From Bacteroidota bacterium (GTDB taxonomy: Bacteria; Bacteroidota; Ignavibacteria; Ignavibacteriales; Ignavibacteriaceae), in the NCBI GenBank assembly GCA_020161395.1, contig JAIUOE010000004.1, positions 124,001 to 188,000 of the forward strand: a stretch of 64,000 nt of DNA, given 5' to 3'. The position numbers and the translations under genes are program-made. Positions 1-9,000 of this stretch are shown piece after piece (the first letter of the stretch is position 1; each line of letters begins with the position of its first letter). The notes under the pieces were generated by a model that worked only from the letters and a program-made list of their open reading frames with translations, made no database searches and was not told the origin of the DNA.

Positions 1-1
1 T

Positions 2-1516
2 GAATCCAATACAAACTACGCTCAAGGTGGTATTGCGTCTGTTCTTGACCCCAATGATTCATTTGAGAACCACATCAAGGATACACTGATAGCAGGTGCG
101 GGACTTTGTGATAGAAAAACCGTTGAGATACTTGTTAAAGAGGGTCCCGAAAGAATAATGGAACTTGTAGAAATCGGAACCGGATTTACTCTGAAGGATG
201 GAAAGCTTGACCTTGTCAGAGAGGGCGGACACTCATTCAGCAGGATTGTTCATGCAAAGGATCTCACAGGAAAAGAGGTTGAGAGAGCTTTAATTGAAAA
301 AGCAGCAAATACCCCGAATATTAAAATTATCGAGAACACCCTTGCGATCGATCTTATTACAGAACATAATGTTACGAATTTACGACATCTCCCTATCAGC
401 AGCAGACACTGTTGGGGAGCTTATGTTTTAGAGAACAGTTCCGGTAAAGTAATTAAAATCACCTCAAAAGCTACAATTCTTGCAACCGGCGGAATTGGTC
501 AGGTTTATTTTCATACAACGAATCCTTCAATCGCTACCGGTGACGGTTTTGCAATGGCTTACAGGGCCGGTGCGAAAATGGGCAACATGGAATTCATTCA
601 GTTTCATCCAACTTCTTTTTATGATCCGAAACCTGACAACAAAGCTACTCACTCCTTTTTGATCTCGGAAGCCGTAAGAGGTTTTGGTGGAATCTTGAGG
701 AACGGTTCGGGTGATGCATTCATGCACAGGTATGATCCGAGGAAGGAACTTGCTCCCAGGGACATCGTTGCCAGAGCTATCGATACCGAGATGAAAAAGA
801 AGGGAGAGGATTTTGTCTACCTCGATATCACACACAAAGAGAAGTCTCAAATTCTCGATCATTTTCCTAACATCTATCAGAACTGTCTAAATCGGGGAGT
901 CGACATCACCAGTGACTACATTCCGGTGGTTCCCGCAGCGCATTATATCTGCGGGGGTGTATGTGTGGATGAATATTCCAGGACAACCCTAACCGGGTTG
1001 TATGCTGTGGGTGAAGTGTCGATGACCGGAGTACACGGGGCAAACCGTTTAGCGAGCAATTCTCTTCTTGAGGCATTGGTATTCGCTCAAAGGGCAGCAA
1101 ATGATATCAGAAAAAACATTAATGATTTTCCCGGATGTGCAGAGCATATTCCTGATTGGGATGATTCGGGTACGCTGACTGCTGATGAAAAGGTTCTGAT
1201 TACACACGGTGCAAGGGAGTTGAAACAACTGATGTCAGATTATGTTGGAATCGTACGGTCAAATCTTCGGCTCGATTTTGCTTCAAGAAGGATCAACCTT
1301 CTCTACAACGAAATTGAGGAGTTTTACAAGAAGACAAAAGTTTTTGATTCCCTGATCGAGTTGAGAAATCTCGTAACTTCGGGGTACCTGGTTGTTAAGT
1401 CTGCTGTGCTTCGAAAAGAGAGCAGGGGACTGCACTACACACTCGATTATCCATTAACGGATGAAACAAGACCACCTGAGAATACGATAATTCAAAATAC
1501 TTATCAGAAGTCTTAG
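2..1516 (+). CDS. nadB: L-aspartate oxidase (NadB), 5' truncated by window edge
   Basis: FAD enzyme that oxidises L-aspartate to iminoaspartate, the first step of de novo NAD synthesis. The frame is open from base 2, before the first in-frame ATG at 158, and reads NYAQGGIAS at the edge, so the true start and the dinucleotide-binding GxGxxG motif lie outside the window. Visible family signatures are ATGGIGQVY, QFHPTSF, the substrate-site SEAVRGFGG, and the C-terminal GANRLASNSLLEAL that binds FAD. About 504 residues remain, so only some 30-40 are missing. Succinate dehydrogenase/fumarate reductase flavoproteins share these folds, but the HPTSF segment and the length fit NadB. Its stop overlaps the convergent ppx stop by 4 bp. 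Confidence 0.93.
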   Translation, partial: ESNTNYAQGGIASVLDPNDSFENHIKDTLIAGAGLCDRKTVEILVKEGPERIMELVEIGTGFTLKDGKLDLVREGGHSFSRIVHAKDLTGKEVERALIEKAANTPNIKIIENTLAIDLITEHNVTNLRHLPISSRHCWGAYVLENSSGKVIKITSKATILATGGIGQVYFHTTNPSIATGDGFAMAYRAGAKMGNMEFIQFHPTSFYDPKPDNKATHSFLISEAVRGFGGILRNGSGDAFMHRYDPRKELAPRDIVARAIDTEMKKKGEDFVYLDITHKEKSQILDHFPNIYQNCLNRGVDITSDYIPVVPAAHYICGGVCVDEYSRTTLTGLYAVGEVSMTGVHGANRLASNSLLEALVFAQRAANDIRKNINDFPGCAEHIPDWDDSGTLTADEKVLITHGARELKQLMSDYVGIVRSNLRLDFASRRINLLYNEIEEFYKKTKVFDSLIELRNLVTSGYLVVKSAVLRKESRGLHYTLDYPLTDETRPPENTIIQNTYQKS

Positions 1517-2451
1517 GAACCGTTACCTGACCAGTCATCAGGATTTTGGAGATATTTGAGAATAATGCCGTATCGAAGTCCGGTTACTGAAACAAAAGTA
1601 CCTGTAAGTCCCGTTTTTTTCAATATTGTTTTTAGAACTATCGCACCGGCAGCGAGAAGGTCTTCCCGTCCTTTTACTATTTTTCCGAATTTACCATAAT
1701 CACTAAACGGAATTTTGTGGAGACTTTTCAGCACTTCATCAATGTTTTCAATTGTTAGAAATTGCTTGTGAATCTTCTCTCCATAGAATTCAGGATATTT
1801 TTTGTATAGGGAGAAAATGGTTGTAGGTGTTCCTGCGATTGAGATCGCTTTCGCAGGAAGCTGATCTATTTTTGTTAATTCATCAAAGAAATTATCACAA
1901 AATTGTTCCAGCATCTCACTATTTTCTGAGGTTACCATCCCTTCACCAAGGAAATTCTCTCGTAGTGTTACGACACCTATGCTAAAACTTTTTTGAAATA
2001 TCAGATTGTTTCCTTCCTTACAGGTTACTTCACTACTGCCACCTCCGATGTCGATAACAACTATCCTTTCATTTCTGTCAAAATCAGCAGTTGCCCCCAG
2101 ATACGAACAGTCAGCTTCAAGATCACCGGAGATTATGTTAAGTTCAATTCCGGATGCTTCATACACCCGTCGAATCACTTCATCGCTGTTCTTCGCAATC
2201 CTGAAAACATTTGTGCCACAGGCGATGATTTTTGTGACGCCATTTTCATCGCACTCCCTCCTGTAAGAGGAATAGATGTTGCACAGTTCAATAATCTTCT
2301 CCTCTTTGATCAAGCCTGATTTAAAAACATCCTCACCCATACGGGGCATCTTGTGAATTTCCTTCACCACTTTGAGGTTTTTCCCTGAATCTGTTGAAGC
2401 GATAAGTAAAAGAACTGTATTTGTACCGGTGTCAATTGAGGCAATATTCAT
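1513..2451 (-). CDS. Ppx/GppA family exopolyphosphatase
   Basis: Actin-fold (ASKHA) phosphatase of the Ppx/GppA family, which removes terminal phosphate from polyphosphate or converts pppGpp to ppGpp. Seen: the phosphate-1 loop DTGTNT at residues 7-12, the phosphate-2 loop DIGGGSSEV from residue 134, and a Glu at 112 in the position of the catalytic acid. At 312 residues it is the short form, lacking the C-terminal HD-like domain of E. coli Ppx. Starts at an ATG; the 97-nt gap to the next gene is a divergent promoter region in which I see no clear box. Which of the two substrates it uses cannot be told from sequence alone. Confidence 0.85.
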   Translation of the reverse strand: MNIASIDTGTNTVLLLIASTDSGKNLKVVKEIHKMPRMGEDVFKSGLIKEEKIIELCNIYSSYRRECDENGVTKIIACGTNVFRIAKNSDEVIRRVYEASGIELNIISGDLEADCSYLGATADFDRNERIVVIDIGGGSSEVTCKEGNNLIFQKSFSIGVVTLRENFLGEGMVTSENSEMLEQFCDNFFDELTKIDQLPAKAISIAGTPTTIFSLYKKYPEFYGEKIHKQFLTIENIDEVLKSLHKIPFSDYGKFGKIVKGREDLLAAGAIVLKTILKKTGLTGTFVSVTGLRYGIILKYLQNPDDWSGNGS

Positions 2452-2548
2452 AAGATTTTATTATTTTGTGTTTTCAGAATATCTAAATTATTATGGATAT
2501 GCAATTTATTAACTTTTCCTGAAGTTTTAGATTATTAAATCGCTGTAA

Positions 2549-2821
2549 ATGAAGATAAAAGAAAAAGAGTTGGAATCACTCATCAATGAACTCAAGGATC
2601 TGGCATTCCAGCTTGGTGCGACAGTCAGATTTGAGAAAGGTGACTTTAGGGGCGGGTATTGTATCCTGAAGGAATCGAAAGTGATAGTGATCAATAAAAA
2701 TGCCGGTGAACAAAGAAGAGCGAATATTCTTGCTTCTGCGCTTAAAGATCTTGGCGTTGATTCAATTTATACTTCACCGAGAATCAGGGAATTTATCGAT
2801 TCAATGGCGGAAATGAAATGA
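2549..2821 (+). CDS. Conserved-looking small protein of unknown function
   Basis: A 90-residue soluble protein that I do not assign to a named family. It is highly charged, with an amphipathic N-terminal helix (KEKELESLINELKDLA), a central beta-like part (GGYCILKESKVIVINK) and a helical end; there is no signal peptide or membrane segment. Its stop overlaps the aroQ start as ATGA, so the two are surely translated together. That coupling makes it a real gene rather than a chance frame. A role connected with shikimate metabolism is possible but unsupported by the sequence. Confidence 0.75.
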   Translation: MKIKEKELESLINELKDLAFQLGATVRFEKGDFRGGYCILKESKVIVINKNAGEQRRANILASALKDLGVDSIYTSPRIREFIDSMAEMK

Positions 2822-3243
2822 AAATTGCGGTTATCAACGGGGCGAATCTCAACCTTCTCGGTGAAAGGGATGAATCAAAATACGGCTCTACGACTCTGGC
2901 ATCGATTGAGGCAAAACTGAAGACGACATTTCCTGAAATCGAGTTCGTCTTTTTTCAGAGCAATATCGAAGGAGAGATCGTCGAACAACTTCAGAAATTA
3001 AGAAAAGAAGATATTCACATAATAATTAATCCCGGTGGTTATGCCCACACTTCAGTAGTGATCAGAGACGCTCTGGAGCTTATCAAAACCATTAAAGTGG
3101 AAGTTCATCTCTCCCATTTGGCAAACAGAGAGGACTTCAGACAGAGACTTGTGACTGCGACTGCCTGTGACGGTTATATTTCGGGCTTTAAAGATACAGG
3201 ATATGTTGCTGCCGTTGAAATTATTAAAGATTTCGTAAAATAA
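2818..3243 (+). CDS. aroQ: 3-dehydroquinate dehydratase, type II
   Basis: Converts 3-dehydroquinate to 3-dehydroshikimate in the shikimate pathway by the trans (enolate) mechanism. The 141-residue length and N-terminal INGANLNLLGERD are diagnostic of the type II dodecameric enzyme. The active-site loop carries the catalytic Tyr in ESKYGS, and NPGGYAHTSVVIRDAL holds the substrate Asn and catalytic His; VEVHLSHLANRE follows as usual. It starts at the ATGA overlap with the small upstream gene and is followed 12 nt later by a HAD phosphatase, so all three probably form one operon. Confidence 0.96.
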   Translation: MKIAVINGANLNLLGERDESKYGSTTLASIEAKLKTTFPEIEFVFFQSNIEGEIVEQLQKLRKEDIHIIINPGGYAHTSVVIRDALELIKTIKVEVHLSHLANREDFRQRLVTATACDGYISGFKDTGYVAAVEIIKDFVK

Positions 3244-3255
3244 AAGAGGATTTAG

Positions 3256-3936
3256 ATGATTAAAGCTGTGATTTTTGATCTTGACAACACACTCGTGGAT
3301 TTTATGAAAATGAAACGGTTGTCAATAGAGGCTGCTCTTACAGCAATGATTGATGCCGGACTAAAGATGGACCTTTCAAGTGCATCCGCGGAAATTGATC
3401 TGATTTATAAAGAGCAGGGGATTGAGTATCAACAGGTTTTTGACCTCTTTCTTACCAAGCAACTTGGCAGAATCGACCATAAAATTTTGAGTGCGGGAAT
3501 CGTTGCATATCGAAAAGCAAGGGAGGCAAACCTGATTCCTTATCCTCATGTCTATTCGAGTTTAAATCAACTTGTTAAAATGGGAATTAAACTGGGGATT
3601 CTTTCAGATGCGCCGAGCAAGGAAGCCTGGCTGAGACTCGCTTATTTAAATTTCCACCATATTTTTGACGAAGTGGTTACATTCGATGAAACCGGGGAGA
3701 GGAAACCAAGTCCGGTTCCTTTTAAAGCCATCTTAAGAAAATTGAATGTCGAGCCCGCAGAGGCTCTAATGGTCGGCGACTGGGCAGAAAGGGATATTGT
3801 CGGTGCTGCTAATATTGGCATAAAGACTGCTTTTGCCAAGTATGGAGACACATTTAATACCCCGTTCCACAACGCTGATTACGAATTAAACGATTTCTCC
3901 GAGATTCTTGACATTATCAGCAAAGAGAATAATTAA
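3256..3936 (+). CDS. HAD-superfamily hydrolase
   Basis: Haloacid dehalogenase-type phosphatase, 226 residues. Motif I is FDLDNTLVD with nucleophile Asp8 and general acid Asp10; motif II is the Ser in ILSDAPS; the Lys in ERKPSP gives motif III; motif IV is VGDWAERDIVGA. An alpha-helical cap of the C1 type sits between motifs I and II. An AGAGGA ribosome site lies 5 nt before the ATG. The substrate is unknown: members of this subfamily include phosphoglycolate phosphatase and various sugar or nucleotide phosphatases. It closes the aroQ operon. Confidence 0.85.
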   Translation: MIKAVIFDLDNTLVDFMKMKRLSIEAALTAMIDAGLKMDLSSASAEIDLIYKEQGIEYQQVFDLFLTKQLGRIDHKILSAGIVAYRKAREANLIPYPHVYSSLNQLVKMGIKLGILSDAPSKEAWLRLAYLNFHHIFDEVVTFDETGERKPSPVPFKAILRKLNVEPAEALMVGDWAERDIVGAANIGIKTAFAKYGDTFNTPFHNADYELNDFSEILDIISKENN

Positions 3937-3953
3937 CCGTCAGAATATTGAAT

Positions 3954-3984
3954 TTTGCTTTGTCTGACTATTTTTATACATTTG
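3954..3984 (+). promoter_or_regulatory. Candidate Bacteroidota-type promoter of the MerR gene
   Basis: TTTG at 3954-3957 and TACATTTG at 3977-3984, separated by 19 nt, match the -33/-7 consensus TTTG-N19/21-TAnnTTTG used by the primary sigma factor of Bacteroidota. The -7 box ends 23 nt before the ATG at 4008. A second TTTG at 3959 is less well spaced. Inferred from consensus only. Confidence 0.6.
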
Positions 3985-4007
3985 TAATCTAAATTTTTAC
4001 GGTTCTG

Positions 4008-4439
4008 ATGAAAGATTTTAACATCAAGAAGCTTTACTATTCGATTAGTGAAGTCAGTAAAATAACCGATGTGGAGCAATATGTGCTCCGTTTTTGGGAA
4101 AATGTTTTCGAGCAACTGAGACCTCAAAAGAACAGAGCCGGGAACAGAATTTATACCAATAAAGAAATCGAAACCATACTTTTTATCAAAAGTTTGTTGC
4201 GGGATCAGAAATATACTATCGAAGGTGCTAAAAAGGTACTTGCCGATCAGTACAAGGGAAAAACCCCGTCACTTGAAGAACTCAAAAGAGAAGAGTTCCA
4301 GGTTCATGATGATGAGCCTGATGAGAGCAGTCTTTTTGAAGCTGATCAGGAAAAAGAAGTATCCGATGATAAATCGGAACTTTATAAAGATCTGGTTGAG
4401 ATAAAAAACTTTTTGGAAATATTAAGAACAAAACTTTAA
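4008..4439 (+). CDS. MerR-family transcriptional regulator
   Basis: A 143-residue DNA-binding protein. Residues about 8-78 form the MerR winged helix-turn-helix: YYSISEVSKITDV is helix-turn-helix 1, VLRFWENVFEQLRPQKNRAGNR the wing and RIYTNKEIETILFIKSLL the second HTH; a short acidic linker and a helix that may dimerise follow. There are no Cys pairs for metal sensing, so it belongs to the effector-unknown MerR group common in Chlorobi and Ignavibacteria. It has its own candidate promoter, and its stop codon lies only 4 nt before a tRNA-Pro gene, so the tRNA is probably cut from the same transcript. Confidence 0.88.
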   Translation: MKDFNIKKLYYSISEVSKITDVEQYVLRFWENVFEQLRPQKNRAGNRIYTNKEIETILFIKSLLRDQKYTIEGAKKVLADQYKGKTPSLEELKREEFQVHDDEPDESSLFEADQEKEVSDDKSELYKDLVEIKNFLEILRTKL

Positions 4440-4443
4440 TTTT

Positions 4444-4520
4444 CGGAACGTAGCGCAGCCCGGTAGCGCACTACTTTGGGGTAGTAGGGGTCGCGGGTTC
4501 AAATCCCGCCGTTCCGACCA
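4444..4520 (+). tRNA. tRNA-Pro, anticodon GGG
   Basis: A 77-nt cloverleaf: acceptor stem CGGAACG/CGTTCCG, D arm with AGCCCGGTA loop, anticodon stem CTACT/AGTAG with loop TTGGGGT, so U33 then anticodon GGG and G37. T arm GCGGG-TTCAAAT-CCCGC, discriminator A and an encoded CCA. The C1-G72 pair with A73 is the usual identity set of bacterial tRNA-Pro. It begins 4 nt after the MerR stop codon and is followed by a T-rich run. Confidence 0.97.
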
Positions 4521-4550
4521 TTTTATTCATCTTTTCTACTCGATTTTGCC

Positions 4551-4581
4551 TTTTCTACCTGCCTCGTATTTGGTAAATTTG
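4551..4581 (+). promoter_or_regulatory. Weak candidate promoter of purF
   Basis: TAAATTTG at 4574-4581 is a perfect TAnnTTTG -7 box 25 nt before the purF ATG. At the 19-nt spacing only TTTT (4551-4554) is found; a true TTTG lies further up at 4545-4548. This would initiate the purF - subtilase - pgsA - ftsY run independently of the tRNA. Confidence 0.4.
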
Positions 4582-4606
4582 ACATCTCTTAAAAAAAATA
4601 CACCTG

Positions 4607-6085
4607 ATGGAAATTACAATTAGCAAAACAAAGTGCTTTTGCGGGATATTTGGTATCTCCAACAATAAAAGTGCCTCCACTATGACATACTACGGACTTC
4701 ATGCCCTCCAGCATCGCGGACAGGAAGCCTCCGGAATAGTTACCCATGATATTGAAAACAGTAAAGATGTCTTTAAAGTTATAAAAGGCGAAGGTCTTGT
4801 ATCCGAGGTTTTTGACGATTTCGACTTTTGGAAACCTCAATTAACCGGAAATGCTGCCATAGGTCACAACAGATATTCCACAACCGGTTCCTCAAACTCA
4901 AGAAAAAACATTCAACCTTTCCTTGTAAATTATCATTCAGGAAATCTTGCCGTCGCACACAATGGCAATCTTACAAATGACAAAAATTTAAGAGACTGGC
5001 TTGTCTCGGAAGGCTCCATTTTTCAGACTACATCTGATACGGAAGTGATTCTGCATCTGATTGCAAAAAGCAAGCAAAAAGATCAACGGGAACAGGTAAT
5101 TGAGGCGCTCAATTTCCTTGAAGGTGCCTTTTCAGTTGTTATTTTAACTGATAAATATCTGGTTGCCGCAAGAGACAAATCAGGTTTTCGTCCTCTCTGC
5201 CTTGGAAAGCTGGAAGGATCTTTTGTCGTCGCATCCGAAACATGTGCTTTTGACATCATTTCCGCAGAATACATCAGGGACATCGAACCGGGTGAAGTGG
5301 TATTTATTCCATTATCTGATGAATCCGCAGAGTTGGAGGTAAGGCACCTGAACGGGAAAACGAGCAGTAAAAAGCAATGTATCTTTGAATACATCTATTT
5401 TTCCCGTCCCGACAGCATGATTTTTGGGCACAATGTAGATAAAGTTCGCAGGAGACTGGGAAAGATACTCGCCAGGAATTTCCCCGTGGTTCCAGAAGAG
5501 AAGGATGACAAGGTCATCGTCATAAGTGTACCAGACAGCTCCAATACAGCAGCACTGGGATATGCTCGCGAACTGGAAAAGCAGGGTATCAACGCAAAAT
5601 TTGAAATCGGATTATTGAGGAGCCACTACATCGGGCGAACATTCATTGAACCCGGTCAGGAAAACAGGGAACTCAGGGTTAAGATAAAATTCAATCCTGT
5701 AAAAGGTGTTCTGAAGGATAAAATCGTTGTAGTTGTTGATGACTCGATTGTAAGAGGTACCACTTCAAAGCAGTTAATCAATCTGATAAGGGAAGCCAAA
5801 CCAAAGGAAATTCACCTCAGAATTTCATCACCTCCGATAATGCATTCCTGTTTTTATGGTATGGATTTCCCTTCAAGGGAAGAACTGATTGCATTTTCGA
5901 TGGATGGCAATGTGGAACGAATCCGTGATTATATCGGAGTTGATTCCCTTGGTTATCTCGATATCAGCCATCTGTATGAGGCTGTGAAGGAAGACAGTCC
6001 CGATGACTATTGTACGGCTTGTTTTTCAGGTGATTATCCCGTAAAAGTTGATTTAAATTTCTCCAAGGATCAGTATGAAATTTAG
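4607..6085 (+). CDS. purF: Amidophosphoribosyltransferase (PurF), Fe-S type
   Basis: Catalyses the committed step of purine synthesis, PRPP + glutamine to phosphoribosylamine. The N-terminal class II glutaminase begins at Cys12 (CGIFGI) after an 11-residue propeptide that must be removed. GHNRYSTTG and HNGNLTN are glutaminase motifs; the phosphoribosyltransferase domain has VVVVDDSIVRGTTS for PRPP. Cys258, Cys415, Cys469 and Cys472 occupy the places of the four [4Fe-4S] ligands of the Bacillus subtilis enzyme, so this is the oxygen-sensitive cluster-bearing type. 492 residues is normal. It opens a packed + strand run: its last 11 bp overlap the next gene. Confidence 0.96.
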   Translation: MEITISKTKCFCGIFGISNNKSASTMTYYGLHALQHRGQEASGIVTHDIENSKDVFKVIKGEGLVSEVFDDFDFWKPQLTGNAAIGHNRYSTTGSSNSRKNIQPFLVNYHSGNLAVAHNGNLTNDKNLRDWLVSEGSIFQTTSDTEVILHLIAKSKQKDQREQVIEALNFLEGAFSVVILTDKYLVAARDKSGFRPLCLGKLEGSFVVASETCAFDIISAEYIRDIEPGEVVFIPLSDESAELEVRHLNGKTSSKKQCIFEYIYFSRPDSMIFGHNVDKVRRRLGKILARNFPVVPEEKDDKVIVISVPDSSNTAALGYARELEKQGINAKFEIGLLRSHYIGRTFIEPGQENRELRVKIKFNPVKGVLKDKIVVVVDDSIVRGTTSKQLINLIREAKPKEIHLRISSPPIMHSCFYGMDFPSREELIAFSMDGNVERIRDYIGVDSLGYLDISHLYEAVKEDSPDDYCTACFSGDYPVKVDLNFSKDQYEI

Positions 6086-9000
6086 CAGGATTGTATTATT
6101 CTTCGTTTTAGTCATTGTGAGTCAGGCGTTTTCGCAAAAAATAATTTTCGTCAAATACAAGGCATCTGTTCCATCCTCCGAAGTAAAAAGCAGACTGGAT
6201 GCCTCAATAAAATCAATCATCGCAACTGATGCTCCGTCAAAGGATCCAAAAATAACGATTGCTCCCTTTGCCAAAGGACTGGCAGAAAGAATTCCTGAAT
6301 TGTCCCGAATTGTCGCTGTCAGAATTTCTGATGAACCTCTCGCTCAAACTGTAGCAAGTGCGTTGAAGGAAAATTTCGAAATCGAATATGTACAGGAGGG
6401 GTTGACTTACAAAATTGATTACATCCCGAACGACAGTCTTGTAAATCAGCAATGGGCTCTTTCAAAAATTGGTGCGTTTGAATCGTGGGCAATTACTGAA
6501 GGCAGAGATACAGTGATAGTCAGTGTCATTGACACGGGTATTGACTATAAACACCCCGACTTGAAAAACAAGGTGTTCATTAACAAAGGTGAAACCGGAA
6601 AAGATCAACAGGGGAGAGATAAAAGCTCCAATGGAATAGATGACGATAACAACGGTTTTGTTGATGACTACATGGGATGGGATTTTACAGACAGAACGGG
6701 CTTTCCGTTTGATACAACAGGGGGTGACTATCTGGACTGGGATAATGATCCGATGGATGAAAACATATACTCGCATGGAACAGCCGTGGCGGGAATCATT
6801 GGTGCCGAAACAAATAATTCTTTCGGAATCGCGGGTGTTGCTCCGGGGATAAAAATACTCAATTTGCGATCATTCGATCCTCAGGGGTATGGTGAAGAAG
6901 ATGATGTAGCAGCCGCAGTGCTTTACTCGGTCCTTATGGGAGCAAAAGTAATAAACATGAGCTTTGGAGATTACTCATATTCACATGCACTCAGGGATGT
7001 CGTAAGATATGCATATTCGAAAAATGTTGTACTCGTTGGAAGTTCCGGTAACTCAAATTCACCTGATCCTCACTACCCCTCAGGATACAGCGAGGTGATT
7101 TCAGTCGGAAACTCAACCTCTGAAGATTATGTAGCAGGAAGTTCGAACTATGGTTCCACTCTTGATCTTGTGGCACCAGGTACCCAAATCAAGACGACCT
7201 CCCGTAACTGGAATTATACAGATTTTAACGGTACCTCGGCAGCGGCACCTTTTGTAACCGCTTCGGCAGCTTTGATTCTGTCGAAAAAGAGCTTTTCGAA
7301 TGAAGAAGTGAAGCAGATATTAAAATCGACCGCTGATGACATAGGAAATCCGGGTTGGGATATCAGAGCAGGAGCCGGGAGACTGAACCTTTTAAGAGCA
7401 CTTAAAGTACTTGCGCCATCTGTCATCAAATTTAATTTCCCCGTACAGGACTACTCAACTTCTTCAGACACTCTAAAGATTAATGCGACAATCCTTTCTT
7501 CCTACTTTAAATCTTTCTCGCTTGAATATGGTACCGGATTAAACCCAGTTTCCTGGACAAATCTTGTCAGCGAAAGGCAAAATCAGGTTTCTGAACAAGT
7601 CATCTACACCTTCCCGATAAAAAACTTAAAAGATACAGTCTATACACTTCGGCTTAAAGTGGAACAGACAAATTCTTTTACTGCTGAAGAAAGGGTGAAT
7701 TTCCGTATCAAAAGATCAGGAACAAAAGGTGAGCTGATTTCACTTCTGCCGGCTTATTATGGCGATAGACCGACTTTTATGGCTGCTACTTATACAGAAG
7801 ACCCGGCAATTGTCAAGATGTATTATAAAAGAAGTTCAGAATCATCTTTCAGTTATGTTACACTTGACGGATTTTCGACCAACACCGGTTTTGTGAAACA
7901 ACTGCACTATGGATTTATTCCCAGGTCGCAAATATTCCCATCAGAACAGTATGATATCTATTTTGAAGTAACGAATGAAGGTGGATTCAAGACTGAAATC
8001 AGGGATACTCTCGACAGATATTTTAGGCTGAACAGCGGAGATCTGTTCAGGACCTATGAAAAAGCTCAAAAAACTTTTACACTTCCTGCCGGATATATTT
8101 TTGATAAATCGATTCTGCTACCCGGAAACAAAAAAGGTGCACTCATCAGGGAAGTAATGTCACCTGAAACGACCAAACTTTACAGATTTGAGAATGACAA
8201 GTTTGTAACTCTGGAGACTGATACTTTAAATCGCAAAATAGCCAAAGACTATGGCGATTTTAACAAAGACGGGGTAACAGATCTGCTATCTCTTTGGGGT
8301 TACTCTGCCCACATTCATAAGCAGGTGAACAATACGGGGACATTCCAGCTCGCTACATCGGCTGATACAAGCTATTTTTGGCCCATAGGTGTGTTTGATC
8401 TCGACCGGGATAATAAAAATGAACTGTTGGCTGTACGAAACGATACTACTGTGGTTGTTTACTCAATTAATTCAGATTTATCGCTGACTTACAAATCAAG
8501 ATTTTACAATCAGTCAGGTATGGGTTTCGGCGGAAATACATTTAACTCGCCATTTCTGGTTGTCAAAGATATTGATGGTGATTCAAAAAACGAAATTATC
8601 TTCACGGATTCTGACGGTGATATAGTTGTAATGAAGGTAAATGCAATAAACGACATTAAAACCGATAAAATCATCAGAACCGGTTACATGTCGTCATCCT
8701 CCTTTATTGCTTCGGGAGATTTTAACAGTGATGGAAAAGAGGATTTAGCCGTCCTCCTTCAAGCCGTTCCCGATGTCGATGTTGCTCCTTATAACAGAAT
8801 AATAATTTTCAATTTCGCCGGAACCAATCTGAATATTTCATATGATAATGCTTTTATTGATCCTGCTGTGGAATTTAAATCCACTTTCCAGCGGGCATCC
8901 AATTCACTTAAGTTTTATGATATCGATAGTGACGGCAAGCAGGAACTGCTCCTGTTTACATATCCTTACGCATACATCATTAAAAGTCAGGGATTGAGTG

